64,000 bases of DNA from Sphingomonas sanxanigenens DSM 19645 = NX02 (GTDB lineage: Bacteria > Pseudomonadota > Alphaproteobacteria > Sphingomonadales > Sphingomonadaceae), in contig NZ_CP006644.1 in the NCBI RefSeq assembly GCF_000512205.2, forward strand, positions 5,539,501 through 5,603,500, in the 5' to 3' direction. A program made the translations under genes and the position numbers. Below are positions 1 to 9,228 of the stretch, one piece after another. Below the pieces are notes generated by a model. It was not told where the DNA came from. It made no database searches and saw only the letters and a list, made by a program, of their open reading frames with translations. Numbering within the stretch: the stretch's first letter is position 1; each line of letters starts with the position of its first letter.

Positions 1-1
1 G

Positions 2-640
2 CCGGCCATACAGTTTTTCGATCGTGCGCTCTTTCCCTGGCTGGAAAGTTTCGAAGCGCAGAGTTCGGTCATTCTCGAGGAATTGCTGCGCCTGATTCGC
101 GAAGGCGTAACCGGCGGTCCTTATGTCAGGGTCGCGGCCGGCGAACCGGTCAACCAATGGCGCGACCTCAACAACTCCGTCGATTGGAGCGCGGTGTTCC
201 TTTGGAAGGACGGCAATCGGGTCGATGAGATCGCCCGACGCTGCCCTGCGACGATGGCGGCACTGGCGAAGGTGTCGATGCTCGATATCGCCGGCCGCGG
301 TCCGACGGCGATGTTCTCGCTGCTCCGGCCCGGCACGCATATTCCTCCGCACCATGGCGTAACCAACACGCGCGCGGTCGTTCACCTGCCTCTCATCGTT
401 CCCGCAGGCTGTCGCTTTCGTGTCGGTTCTGAGACGCGCGCCTGGCCGTCGGGTGAAGCATGGATATTCGACGACACGATCGAGCATGAGGCGTGGAACG
501 ACGGCACGGAGATGCGGGCCGTACTGATCTTCGATGTCTGGAATCCCTATCTGGACGAAGCCGAGAAAGACGCGCTTCGCGTCGTCGATACGGTTCTCCA
601 GCGTTTCGGCAAGAGCGATGCTGGAGGATCAGGGATTTGA
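2..640 (+). CDS. Aspartyl/asparaginyl beta-hydroxylase family protein (5' partial)
   Basis: An open frame runs from the window edge (first full codon at base 2), so the real start lies upstream. The C-terminal 212 residues are visible. They hold an AspH-type double-stranded beta-helix: HIPPHHG supplies an iron ligand, then comes an Arg-x-Val-x-His-Leu-Pro-Leu strand, then the second histidine in IFDDTIEHEAWN and the co-substrate arginine in RAVLIFDVW. Family knowledge: Fe(II)/2-oxoglutarate-dependent hydroxylation of Asp/Asn side chains or lipids. It lies about 0.9 kb upstream of a TonB-dependent receptor and near a TPR-sulfotransferase. I infer a shared role in modifying or handling one outer-membrane substrate; the substrate is unknown. 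Family assignment is firm; pathway is inference. Confidence 0.85.
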   Translation, partial: PAIQFFDRALFPWLESFEAQSSVILEELLRLIREGVTGGPYVRVAAGEPVNQWRDLNNSVDWSAVFLWKDGNRVDEIARRCPATMAALAKVSMLDIAGRGPTAMFSLLRPGTHIPPHHGVTNTRAVVHLPLIVPAGCRFRVGSETRAWPSGEAWIFDDTIEHEAWNDGTEMRAVLIFDVWNPYLDEAEKDALRVVDTVLQRFGKSDAGGSGI

Positions 641-677
641 CGCCTGCTGCTATCGCTCTTGGTAATACGTCTGGGGT

Positions 678-1229
678 TTAGTTGATTCTCATCACACGGA
701 TCGCCGTTTGATTGCCGACATTGGCAAGAAAACTGCCCATGGCTGCCCGACGGATCTTGATCGCCATTCCGCGTGCAGGGTCCCGCGCCATCGCGCGCGT
801 ATCGGTTTGTCGCCAGCGCGCACCATCCTCGAGCGTGATCGTCCAATGGCCGTCGCGCTGCGACGCTGCCGCGATCGTGGTTTCGATCTGGACGAACGCC
901 TCTTCCTCCTGCTCGGCGTCCTTGCCGCCGCCGAAGATATCGAGCTGGGGAAGCGTCAGGCCGAAGAGCGAGCGGCGAGTCTTGCGGATCTGTTCGCGGT
1001 CCACGATCACGACGTCGCGGTTCTCGCGCGCGGTCGCGAGCGCGAAGACCTGCTTATCGTAGCATGCAAGTCGAGCGCTGTCCTCCTGGAGCGTGCGGCA
1101 ATCGATCAGGCTCTGAAACGCAGCCGGAGGCGCATCGTTCGCGCCGGGCTTGGCGTCGTCAGCACGAACGGGGGGCGACCACGCCATGATCGGAATGAAG
1201 ATGGCGGTTAATGCCGCATAAAATTTCAC
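678..1229 (-). CDS. Small secreted protein of unknown function
   Basis: Conserved-looking exported protein of 183 residues that I do not recognise by name. The longer open frame reaches 1376, but I chose the GTG at 1229. It is preceded by a perfect purine-rich ribosome binding site (GGGAGGG on the minus strand, bases 1234-1240), and it opens a classic signal peptide (KFYAALTAIFIPIMAW, cleavage near PVRADD). The mature part has a Cys-Arg-x5-ARLACYD stretch, which may form a disulfide, and ends in a short beta-rich region (SFLANVGNQTAIRVMRIN). It is transcribed divergently from the TonB-dependent receptor, sharing the 1230-1500 intergenic region. Periplasmic location is inferred from the signal peptide. 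Confidence 0.75.
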   Translation of the reverse strand: MKFYAALTAIFIPIMAWSPPVRADDAKPGANDAPPAAFQSLIDCRTLQEDSARLACYDKQVFALATARENRDVVIVDREQIRKTRRSLFGLTLPQLDIFGGGKDAEQEEEAFVQIETTIAAASQRDGHWTITLEDGARWRQTDTRAMARDPARGMAIKIRRAAMGSFLANVGNQTAIRVMRIN

Positions 1230-1500
1230 GAAACCCTCCCTGAAACCTTCGAAACGACCTGCCGCACATTCCGCGCCGTGTCGTCTCCACAACGACCAGT
1301 GTTGCATTTCGGCGACAGCCCGAAAACATCCGTCATACTGCTCTGAGCTCGGCTTTACAGGCCGAGTCCTTATCATGCATCACTCTTTTCATTGGCAAGG
1401 TGGCATCGCGCACGGGGCCCAAATGTGCGCGTCACCTATCATGGCCATGAAACACACGACCAAACATCGCGCATGCATGTTTGAGCAAAGGGGACCGCAA

Positions 1501-4416
1501 TTGACTAAATCCTATGCTTTTCTCAGCCGTTCGGCGCTGAGTACGGGTGCCTTGGGTCTTGCGCTGATCAGCGCGCCTGCCTTCGCCCAGGATGCCGCTC
1601 CCGCCGACGGCAGCGAAGGGGATGCCATCATCGTCACCGGTTCGCGTCTTGCGCGTCCGGATCTCGAAGCGAACAGCCCGCTCAACGTCGTTACCGCGCA
1701 GGATATCTCGCTGCGCGCATCGTCGGCGAACATCGAAAACGTCCTCAACGATCTGCCGCAGGTCACTGCGGTCACCTCGTCGACCTCGAACAACCCCGGT
1801 GGCGGCGTCGCGACCGCCAACCTGCGCAACCTCGGCGGCCAGCGCACGCTCGTCCTGGTCGACGGCCGTCGTTACATGTCGTTCGACGTCACCCAGCAGG
1901 TCGATCTCAACACCATCCCGTCGTCGCTGCTCGAGCGCGTCGATGTGGTCACCGGCGGCCAGTCGGCCGTCTATGGTTCGGACGCGATCGCGGGCGTCGT
2001 CAACTTCGTCCTCAAGCGGGACTTCGAGGGTGTCGAGCTCGGCAGCTCCTACACGATGACCGAGCGTGGCGATGGCCAGATCTGGGACATCAACGGCACG
2101 ATCGGTTCGAACTTCGCCGATGGTCGCGGTAACGTCACGCTGTACGGTTCGTACACGAAGCGCAAGCCGACCTTCGCTGGTGAGCGCTCATTCTCGCGCA
2201 ACGCGCTGAACGACGATCAGGACGGCTCGCCGATTTACGCCGCCGGCGGCTCCCCGTCGATCCCGCAGGGGCGAGTCAACATCCCCGGCCTTGGCGCCCT
2301 GCTCGGCAACGGCGGCATCCCTGGCTGCACCAATGTCGATATCCAGGCCTTCAATCCGGATGGATCGAGCAAGTGCTATACGGCTGGCGATGGCTACAAC
2401 TTCAGCCCGATCAACTATCTCCAGGTTCCGCAGGAGCGCTTCATCATCAGCGCGATGGCGGAGTATGAGATCAACGAGCATTTCACGCCCTATCTGGAAA
2501 CGACCTTCGCGAACAATCGCGTTACCGCGCAGCTCGCCGCGACCCCGATCGGCAACGGCACGCCGTTCGGCGAAGGCGTCACCGGCCCGCTGACCCTGCA
2601 GGTCGACTCGCCCTTCTTTGCGCCGGCGTTCCAGAACGCGCTTGCCGCGCTGGACACCGATGGCGACGGCTATGTGTCGGCTCCGGGCTGGAACTTCCGT
2701 ACGACCCAAATCGGTCCGCGCGCGAACTTCGACGAACGTAATGCGTTCCGTATCGTCGCCGGCATGAAGGGCAGCATCACGGGGGATTTCTCCTATGATG
2801 GCTACTACATGTATTCGCGCACGAAGAACTCGCAGCGTCAGCTCGGCAACGTCGCGATCGACCGCTTCCTCGCGGCGACGACGACCGCGTTCGACGCCAA
2901 CGGCAACCTCGTCTGCGCCGGCGGCCAGGTGGGCTGCGCCCCCGCGAACATCTTCGGTCTGAACAATCTGAGCCAGGAAGCGATCGACTATATCTCGATC
3001 GGTGCGACCAACCTCGAGGAATATACCACTCAGGTCGCCAGCTTCGCGATCACCAACCCGAACCTGGTCGATTTCGGCGCCGGTGGTGTCGGTCTCGCGC
3101 TGGGTGCGGAATGGCGCTCGGAAAATGGCGCGATCACCCCGGACTCGTTCCTGTCTTCGGGCAACGTTGCCGGCTTCAACCCGGGTCAGCCGACCGCGGG
3201 TGGCTACAGCGTGACCGAGTTCTTCGGCGAAATCCGCGTGCCGCTGCTCAAGGACACGTTCATTCATAGCCTGGAGCTCAACGGCGCCGCCCGTTACTCC
3301 AACTATTCGAACGCGCCGGGCAACGTCTTCACCTGGTCGGCCGGCGCGAGTCTGGCGCCTGTCGAAGACCTCGTCTTCCGCGGCCAGTATCAGAAGGCGG
3401 TTCGCGGCCCGAGCGTCAACGAACTGTTCCTTGGTAACACCGTGAGCTTCGCGGGCAACGCCGATGGCTGCGCCACCGAAGCGGTGCCGACCGGCCAGCT
3501 GCGTGACATCTGTCTCGCTCAGGGTGTTCCGGCGGCGATCCTCGACGCTACGGGCGCGGCTGGCGCGACGGCGCGTCTCAACCTCGCGGATCCAAACAAC
3601 GTCAACCCGCTGACCTTCCTCGGCGGCAATTCCGATCTGCAGGAAGAAACCGCGAAGACCTACACCCTCGGTGCTGTGTTCACGCCGTCGTTCGTTCCGC
3701 GCTTCTCGCTGACGGTCGACTATTACAACATCAAGATCGACGGCCTCATCCTGTCGGGTGTTGGCACGGACGTCATCGGCCGCCTCTGCTTCGATCGTTT
3801 CGAGCAGGCCTATTGTGATGCGGTCACGCGTAACTCGCTCGGCCAGATCGACAGCTTCCGTGACGGCTACGTCAACTCGGGTGGTCTGAAGACCTCCGGT
3901 GTCGACGTGACGGCCCGTTACTCGCTGCCGCTCGGCGCCGTGCTCGGCTCGGAAGACACGCGCCTGTCGTTCCAGTTCAACGGCACGCGTCTGATCAACT
4001 ATCGCGTCACGCCGGTCGTCGGTCTCGACTTCGACTATCAGTGCGCCGGCAACTTCGGTGCGCAGTGCGGCGTGCCCACCCCGAAGTGGCGGCACACCTT
4101 CCGCACCTCGCTCACGACGGGTGCGCTCACGACCTCGGTCATGTGGCGTTATCTTGGGAAGGCGAACGACGACGATCCCGATACGCTGTACGGCGTGGAG
4201 CGTATGAAGGCTCAGAACTATTTCGATCTGACCACGAGCTTCGATGCCACCGACAATCTCAACCTGCAGGTCGGCGTGTCGAACATGTTCGACAAGCAGC
4301 CCCCGCTCTCGGCCAGCACGCAGAGTGGCGGCAATGGTGAGCAGAGCAACACCTTCCCGACGTTCTACGACGTTCTCGGGCGCTCGTTCTTCGTGAGCGG
4401 CAAGATCCGCTTCTGA
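1501..4416 (+). CDS. TonB-dependent outer-membrane receptor
   Basis: Outer-membrane beta-barrel that imports a ligand using TonB energy, 971 residues from the chosen start. I chose TTG at 1501 because AAGGGG lies at 1488-1493 and it opens a signal peptide (KSYAFLSRSALSTGALGLAL, cleavage after AFAQD). In-frame ATGs upstream (1375, 1441, 1477) would add a non-signal extension. The plug domain is clear (about residues 45-180: IIVTGSRL, TLVLVDGRR, VDVVTGGQSAVYGSDAIAGVVNF broken over conserved strands). The barrel ends in a terminal aromatic (FFVSGKIRF). Ten cysteines in the barrel fall in five close pairs, probably loop disulfides. The ligand is unknown; no iron or cobalamin regulatory element was seen upstream. 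A terminator and a TPR-sulfotransferase gene follow directly. Confidence 0.93.
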   Translation: MTKSYAFLSRSALSTGALGLALISAPAFAQDAAPADGSEGDAIIVTGSRLARPDLEANSPLNVVTAQDISLRASSANIENVLNDLPQVTAVTSSTSNNPGGGVATANLRNLGGQRTLVLVDGRRYMSFDVTQQVDLNTIPSSLLERVDVVTGGQSAVYGSDAIAGVVNFVLKRDFEGVELGSSYTMTERGDGQIWDINGTIGSNFADGRGNVTLYGSYTKRKPTFAGERSFSRNALNDDQDGSPIYAAGGSPSIPQGRVNIPGLGALLGNGGIPGCTNVDIQAFNPDGSSKCYTAGDGYNFSPINYLQVPQERFIISAMAEYEINEHFTPYLETTFANNRVTAQLAATPIGNGTPFGEGVTGPLTLQVDSPFFAPAFQNALAALDTDGDGYVSAPGWNFRTTQIGPRANFDERNAFRIVAGMKGSITGDFSYDGYYMYSRTKNSQRQLGNVAIDRFLAATTTAFDANGNLVCAGGQVGCAPANIFGLNNLSQEAIDYISIGATNLEEYTTQVASFAITNPNLVDFGAGGVGLALGAEWRSENGAITPDSFLSSGNVAGFNPGQPTAGGYSVTEFFGEIRVPLLKDTFIHSLELNGAARYSNYSNAPGNVFTWSAGASLAPVEDLVFRGQYQKAVRGPSVNELFLGNTVSFAGNADGCATEAVPTGQLRDICLAQGVPAAILDATGAAGATARLNLADPNNVNPLTFLGGNSDLQEETAKTYTLGAVFTPSFVPRFSLTVDYYNIKIDGLILSGVGTDVIGRLCFDRFEQAYCDAVTRNSLGQIDSFRDGYVNSGGLKTSGVDVTARYSLPLGAVLGSEDTRLSFQFNGTRLINYRVTPVVGLDFDYQCAGNFGAQCGVPTPKWRHTFRTSLTTGALTTSVMWRYLGKANDDDPDTLYGVERMKAQNYFDLTTSFDATDNLNLQVGVSNMFDKQPPLSASTQSGGNGEQSNTFPTFYDVLGRSFFVSGKIRF

Positions 4417-4442
4417 TCGAGCGAATTTAAACCTAATGACCG

Positions 4443-4475
4443 GGGGTGGCGTGCTTGCACGCCACCCCTTTTTTT
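4443..4475 (+). terminator. Rho-independent terminator/attenuator after the TonB receptor
   Basis: A perfect 12-bp inverted repeat (4443-4454 with 4457-4468) is followed by seven T residues (4469-4475). The ribosome binding site of the next gene (GAGG, 4476-4479) begins at the very next base, so this hairpin separates the receptor from the sulfotransferase and probably sets their ratio. Confidence 0.9.
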
Positions 4476-4484
4476 GAGGTTCGA

Positions 4485-6368
4485 ATGATGTCCGGCGCCG
4501 AGGCTCTTCTGGCTGACGCCTATCAGCGCTATCGTCAGGGCGATCTCGCGGGTGCCGAGCAAATCGCCCGGCAAGTCGCGGCGAAGGGTCATGAGGTCGC
4601 CGCGCTTTCCGCGCTGCTCGGCATGGTTGCATTGCAGAGCGGCCGGACGGCCGAGAGCCTGCCCCATCTGCGTACCGCGCTCGCCGATACGCCGGACAGC
4701 TTGCCGCTGCGGATCAGCTTCGCCTTCGCGCTCGCCAATACTGGTCACTATGACGAGACTCGTCGGGTCGCGGCCGTGGCGGACGTGCCGCAACTCCGCC
4801 GGATCATAGCCTTCGTCGACCAGCAGGAAGGAGCGACGCAAGCAGCAGTAGCGGGCTATCGTCGCGTGCTGGCCGATTATACTGGCGATTATGAGAGCTG
4901 GTACAATCTCGGGCTGCTCCTCTCGGAACTGGGCGAGATCGACGAGGCGGTCGAGGCATACCGCAAGGCGTTGGCCATCAACGTCCAGCCGGCATTCCAC
5001 ATCGCGCTATCCAAGGCATTGGCCAAGGTGGAGCGGCATGGCGAGCGTTGCGAGTCGTTGAGGGCCGCCACGGCGCGGTTCCCCGCAGATGTGCCGCTCT
5101 GCGTCGAGCTTGGGCTCGCGGAGCATGCGGCAGGCGATTTTGCCGCGGCCGAGGCCGCATTTCGCAGGGCCCTCGAACGCGATCCGCGCCATATCCCGGC
5201 CTATGTCGAATATGGCATGCTGTTGGAAGCGCTGAACCGGCTCGATGCGCTCGAAGCACTCGTCGCGTCGGCGCGCGCTGCGGGGCTCGATGCGCCGGCG
5301 ATCGGTTTCATAGAGGCTTGGCTGCTCAAGCGCCGCGGGCGCTTCGCAGAGGCGCTACCGCTCGCAGAGGCCGCCGTCGGCGGCGTCAGCGCCGGACGGC
5401 GCGCACAGCTTATCGGCGAACTCGCAGACCGGATGGGCGATGCCGATCGCGCATTTGCGGCCTTCACGGAGATGAACCGCCTCTCGGCAGAGGGCCCGGC
5501 TAGCGCCTATGCCCGCGCGCAGGATTTTCCGGGCCATGTCAGGTCGACGATCACGCGATTGACTGCCGACCGCGTTGCCGCCTGGTCCCGTGCCGAGCCA
5601 TCGCCCGGGTTGACGGCGCCGGTCTTCATCGTCGGCTTTCCGCGTTCCGGCACGACCTTGCTCGATACGCTGTTGATGAACCTTCCCGAACTCGATGTGC
5701 TCGAAGAAGAGCCGATCGTGGAGCGGATCGAGGCGATGATCGATTTAGACAGCACCGCGATCGACACTTCGACATCCCGCGACATCGATGCGTTTCGCAC
5801 GACCTATTTCGATCTACTGTCAAAAATTCGTCCCGATCGCGACGAGAAGCGGCTCATCGTCGATAAATTTCCGATGAATCTCGTTCGCACGGCGCTGATC
5901 GGTCGCATCTTTCCCGACAGCCCGATCGTGTTCGTGGAACGGCATCCTTGCGATGTCGTGCTGAGCTGCTTCATGGCGCGTTTCCAGATCAATCGTGCGA
6001 TGGTGCAGTTCCATGATATCGAAAGCGCGGCCAAACTCTATCATCTGTCGATGGAGGCCTGGACGCGGACCGCGGCGTTGCTGCCGTTACGGGTTCACCA
6101 CGTTCGCTACGAGCGCATGATAGCCGATCTCGACGGAGAGATGCGGGCATTGCTCGCCTTCCTCGACCTGCCTTGGCGCGACACGGTTCTGGACAATCGG
6201 ACGAGCGCGGCGCGGCGGGTTCATATCGCTACGGCGAGCTATGCACAGGTGGCAGAGCCGATCCATGCAAGGGCGTCGGGGCGATGGCGCCGCTATCGAC
6301 GTCACCTCGAACCGGTCTTGCCTATTCTCACCCCCTGGGTCGAGCGTTTCGGCTACAGCCTCGACTGA
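4485..6368 (+). CDS. TPR-repeat protein with C-terminal sulfotransferase domain
   Basis: A 627-residue protein. The N-terminal ~360 residues are alpha-helical TPR repeats (for example YESWYNLGLLLSELGEIDEAVEAY). The C-terminal part is a PAPS-dependent sulfotransferase: the 5'-phosphosulfate loop is GFPRSGTTLLDTL near residue 383, and the 3'-phosphate site is around FVERHPCDVVLSCF. Start: ATG 4485 or ATG 4488; GAGG at 4476-4479 is 5 or 8 bases away. An upstream in-frame start would fall inside the terminator. Similar TPR-sulfotransferases are often found beside TonB-dependent receptors in Sphingomonads and Caulobacters (family knowledge). The acceptor (protein tyrosine, glycan or small molecule) cannot be read from the sequence. 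Confidence 0.88.
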   Translation: MMSGAEALLADAYQRYRQGDLAGAEQIARQVAAKGHEVAALSALLGMVALQSGRTAESLPHLRTALADTPDSLPLRISFAFALANTGHYDETRRVAAVADVPQLRRIIAFVDQQEGATQAAVAGYRRVLADYTGDYESWYNLGLLLSELGEIDEAVEAYRKALAINVQPAFHIALSKALAKVERHGERCESLRAATARFPADVPLCVELGLAEHAAGDFAAAEAAFRRALERDPRHIPAYVEYGMLLEALNRLDALEALVASARAAGLDAPAIGFIEAWLLKRRGRFAEALPLAEAAVGGVSAGRRAQLIGELADRMGDADRAFAAFTEMNRLSAEGPASAYARAQDFPGHVRSTITRLTADRVAAWSRAEPSPGLTAPVFIVGFPRSGTTLLDTLLMNLPELDVLEEEPIVERIEAMIDLDSTAIDTSTSRDIDAFRTTYFDLLSKIRPDRDEKRLIVDKFPMNLVRTALIGRIFPDSPIVFVERHPCDVVLSCFMARFQINRAMVQFHDIESAAKLYHLSMEAWTRTAALLPLRVHHVRYERMIADLDGEMRALLAFLDLPWRDTVLDNRTSAARRVHIATASYAQVAEPIHARASGRWRRYRRHLEPVLPILTPWVERFGYSLD

Positions 6369-6391
6369 CCGGCTCCTGCGCATCCACTGCC

Positions 6392-6652
6392 TCAGTGCCC
6401 CACCACCGCGCGGCCGGTGCGCATCTGCGCCGCGCGGTCGGCGCTTTCCGCGGCGATCGCGTCGGCCTCTTCCTGAAGCGTGATGGCATCGTCGTGCGCG
6501 TCCGGCTCCAGCGTCAGCGCGCGCTCCATGCCATAGGCCTCGACATTGTCCGCCGACACGCGGACCTCATCCGGTACGTCCGGGCCGCGAGCCGCCTCGC
6601 TACACGCCCCGAGCAGCGCCAGGGGCGCCAGAAGATGCAGGATACGCAACAT
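6392..6652 (-). CDS. Small predicted lipoprotein
   Basis: An 86-residue protein with a lipoprotein signal peptide: MLRILHLLAPLALLGAC, with the lipobox LLGAC and lipidated cysteine at residue 17. The mature chain is acidic and helical, rich in Ala, Asp and Glu, with no recognised domain. It converges with the sulfotransferase gene (22-bp gap) and lies just upstream of the phytochrome gene on the same strand, though the bacteriophytochrome reads toward it. Envelope location follows from the lipobox; function is unknown. Confidence 0.65.
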   Translation of the reverse strand: MLRILHLLAPLALLGACSEAARGPDVPDEVRVSADNVEAYGMERALTLEPDAHDDAITLQEEADAIAAESADRAAQMRTGRAVVGH

Positions 6653-6696
6653 GCGAAAATCTTACGGCCCAATCCGCGGGCGGCAGGTGATGCAGG

Positions 6697-9228
6697 TCAC
6701 AGCAAGGCGGCGATTTGTGCGGCGCCATAAGGCTTGGAGAGCGTCCGTATCCCCCGAAAGCGCGTCTCATCCGACACCGCCTCGCCATAGCCGGTCGCGA
6801 AGATGAAGGGGATGTCCGCGCTCACCAGCCGTTCGGCCACAGGGGCGCTCGTCTCGTTGCCCAGATTATAGTCGAGCACCGCGAAATCGACCGCCTCGGC
6901 GTCGAGCAAGGCCATCGCCTGGCGCACATTGGCGGCGGTGAGCACGCGGCTGGCACCCAGCGCGCGCAGCGCATCCTCGCCATCGAGCGCGATGATCATG
7001 CTGTCCTCGATCAGCAGCACCGTCTTGCCGTCCAGCGGCCGGGTCGCCGGTTCCGGCGTGGCGGGGGCGCGGCGCGCGTCGATCGCGGTGGAGACCCCGG
7101 CGATGTGGCGCGCGGGAATGACGAACGACGCTTCCAGCCCCTGCAGCCGATAGGCCAGTTTGGCCTCGCCGCCGAGATCATAGGGCACCGATCGCTCGAT
7201 GATGGTGCTGCCGAAGCCGCGGCGCGTGGACGCCTGGACCGGCGGGCCATCGCGTTCGATCCAGTCGAGGCGCATCGCGCCCCCGCCGTCGATCGTCCAG
7301 CGGATCGTCACCGTGCCGCTGTCGCACAGCGCGCCATATTTGGCGGCGTTGGTCATCAGCTCGTGGACGACCAGCGCCAGCGTGGTGAACGCCGTCGGGT
7401 GGAGCAGCACGTTCGGTCCGTCGAGATGGACATGGTCCCGCCGCACGCCGGCATAGGCGCCCAGTTCGATCTCGATCAGGTCGGTCAGCCGCGCCGGGCC
7501 CCAGCGATCGGCGGTCACCTGGTCGTGTGCGCGCGCCAGCGCCTGCACGCGATGCTCCAGCGTGGCCGTGAACTGCTCGACCGTTTCGGCGCTGCCGCGC
7601 GTCTGCGAGATCAGCCCGCGGATCAGCGAGAGGATGTTGCGCACCCGGTGATTGAGCTCGGCGATCAGCAATTCCTGCCGTTCATGCGCGCGCTGCCGCT
7701 CGCTGCCGGCTTCCTCGCTCATCCGGATGAGCACTTCGAGCATGCCGGTGCGCAAGGTTTCCGCGACGCGGCGTTCTGCGGTGGTGAAGGGCATGCTGCT
7801 GCCGCGCACCAGTTCGCTCCACGCCTCGAAGCTCTTGCGCGGCGTCAGCCGCGGGCCGTTTGGGCCATAGTCGATCGGCTTTTCGGGCCTGCCCGCCCAG
7901 CGCACCGATCGCAGCCGTTCGCTGCGGAACAGCACGATATAGTCGCGCGGGCTGCGCGACAGCGGGATCGCGATCAGCCCGGCGGCGATGTCGGCATAGT
8001 CGGCGGCCTCGGGCAGGATCGTCGCGATGCTGTCGGTGGCGAACACCTGGCTCGATGCGAGCCGGTTCAAATGCTGCGCGAGCGCCAGGAACTGCACGGC
8101 GTTCGGGGTAAGCCCGCTCAGCGCGGTCGCGCCATTGAGCAACACCCCCACCCCGTCGGAGGGGATCGTGTCCGCCACGACCTCGCCCAGCCAGTCGGCA
8201 TTGGCGAGCAGGTCGCCATGTTCCGCGACGGTGGCCATCAGCCGGTCGGTCACCGCGCGCGCGCGCGTCTCGTAATCCGCCGCCTCGCGCCGCTCGCGGC
8301 TCTCCAGCATCAGCGCGAACATCTGGCCGAACAGTTCGGCGGCCGTGCGGTTGGCGAAGCTGGGCAGGCGCGGCGCATGATGGTGGCAGGCGAACAGCCC
8401 CCACAATCTGCCCTCGACGACGATCGAGATCGACAGCGACGCGGTGACGCCCATGTTCTTCAGATATTCGACATGGATCGGCGAGACTGCACGCAATACC
8501 GACAGCGACTGGTCGAGCGGCCTGCCCAGCGCATCGAGCGTCGGCATGATCGGCACCGGCGTCGCGCCGACATCGGCGATGACCCGGAAGATGCTGCGCA
8601 GATAGAGCGTGCGCGCCTGCGCCGGAATGTCGCTGGCCGGGTAGTGCAGCCCAAGGAAGCTGTCGACGCCGGGGCGCAGCGCCTCCGCCACCACCTCGCC
8701 TGCGGCCTGATCGTCGAAGCGATAGACCATCACCCGGTCGAAGCCGGTCACCGCGCGCACCTGCCGCGCGCCTTCGCGCAGGAAGGCGGCCATGCCGTCG
8801 GCCTGCGCGAGCCGGCCGACCATTGCGCGCACCAGCCCGGCCGCCTCGACATCCTCGACGATCGCCGGTTCTGCCTCGATCACGATCGTGCCAGCGGAGA
8901 TATGGACAGCGACGTCGAACGGGGGGCGGTCTGCCGCCAGCATGATATCGAAAAGCCGTTCCACCGCGTCGGGACCGCGCAGCATCGCCATGCGATTGCG
9001 GATCGCATGGATCGCCTCGGCGCCGATTACGGCGCCCGCGGGCTGCCCCAGGATCGTCGCCGCGTCGACGTCGAGAAAGTCGCCGATATTGGCCGAGACC
9101 CGCGAAACCAGCCAGTCGCTGGTCAGCGCGATCAGGAAGCCGAACGGCTGGACCAGAGCCGGCACATGGATGGGCTCGCGGTCGCAGTTGGTGAGATCGA
9201 CCTGGAAGGCGGCCGCGCGATCAGCCAA
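6697..9228 (-). CDS. bphP: Bacteriophytochrome hybrid HWE-family histidine kinase with receiver domain
   Basis: Red/far-red photoreceptor kinase, 843 residues from TTG 9228. That start sits in the last codons of the upstream heme oxygenase gene (8-base overlap), which suggests translational coupling. Domains in order: PAS with biliverdin-binding Cys15 in LTNCDREPIHVP; GAF with DRVMVYRFD and the PASDIP motif (197-202); PHY with the tongue PRKSF; HWE/HisKA2 kinase with phospho-acceptor His527 in ELNHRVRNIL and N-box HELMTNAAKYGAL; C-terminal receiver with Asp786 (VLDYNLG) and Lys832. The usual PHG after the Cys region reads PFG here. A cognate output regulator is not next door, so signalling may run through the fused receiver or to a distant partner. 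Downstream of the heme oxygenase that makes its chromophore. Confidence 0.93.
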   Translation of the reverse strand: MADRAAAFQVDLTNCDREPIHVPALVQPFGFLIALTSDWLVSRVSANIGDFLDVDAATILGQPAGAVIGAEAIHAIRNRMAMLRGPDAVERLFDIMLAADRPPFDVAVHISAGTIVIEAEPAIVEDVEAAGLVRAMVGRLAQADGMAAFLREGARQVRAVTGFDRVMVYRFDDQAAGEVVAEALRPGVDSFLGLHYPASDIPAQARTLYLRSIFRVIADVGATPVPIMPTLDALGRPLDQSLSVLRAVSPIHVEYLKNMGVTASLSISIVVEGRLWGLFACHHHAPRLPSFANRTAAELFGQMFALMLESRERREAADYETRARAVTDRLMATVAEHGDLLANADWLGEVVADTIPSDGVGVLLNGATALSGLTPNAVQFLALAQHLNRLASSQVFATDSIATILPEAADYADIAAGLIAIPLSRSPRDYIVLFRSERLRSVRWAGRPEKPIDYGPNGPRLTPRKSFEAWSELVRGSSMPFTTAERRVAETLRTGMLEVLIRMSEEAGSERQRAHERQELLIAELNHRVRNILSLIRGLISQTRGSAETVEQFTATLEHRVQALARAHDQVTADRWGPARLTDLIEIELGAYAGVRRDHVHLDGPNVLLHPTAFTTLALVVHELMTNAAKYGALCDSGTVTIRWTIDGGGAMRLDWIERDGPPVQASTRRGFGSTIIERSVPYDLGGEAKLAYRLQGLEASFVIPARHIAGVSTAIDARRAPATPEPATRPLDGKTVLLIEDSMIIALDGEDALRALGASRVLTAANVRQAMALLDAEAVDFAVLDYNLGNETSAPVAERLVSADIPFIFATGYGEAVSDETRFRGIRTLSKPYGAAQIAALL

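Noticed and set aside
1230-1500. Possible metal or vitamin regulatory element before the TonB receptor
   Set aside because: I looked for a cobalamin-switch core and a Fur-like palindrome and saw neither.
2188-4632. An 814-codon open frame on the minus strand across the TonB receptor
   Set aside because: It is the antisense shadow of a well-supported receptor; composition is dominated by Arg/Ala/Glu/Asp without any domain, and no ribosome binding site fits.
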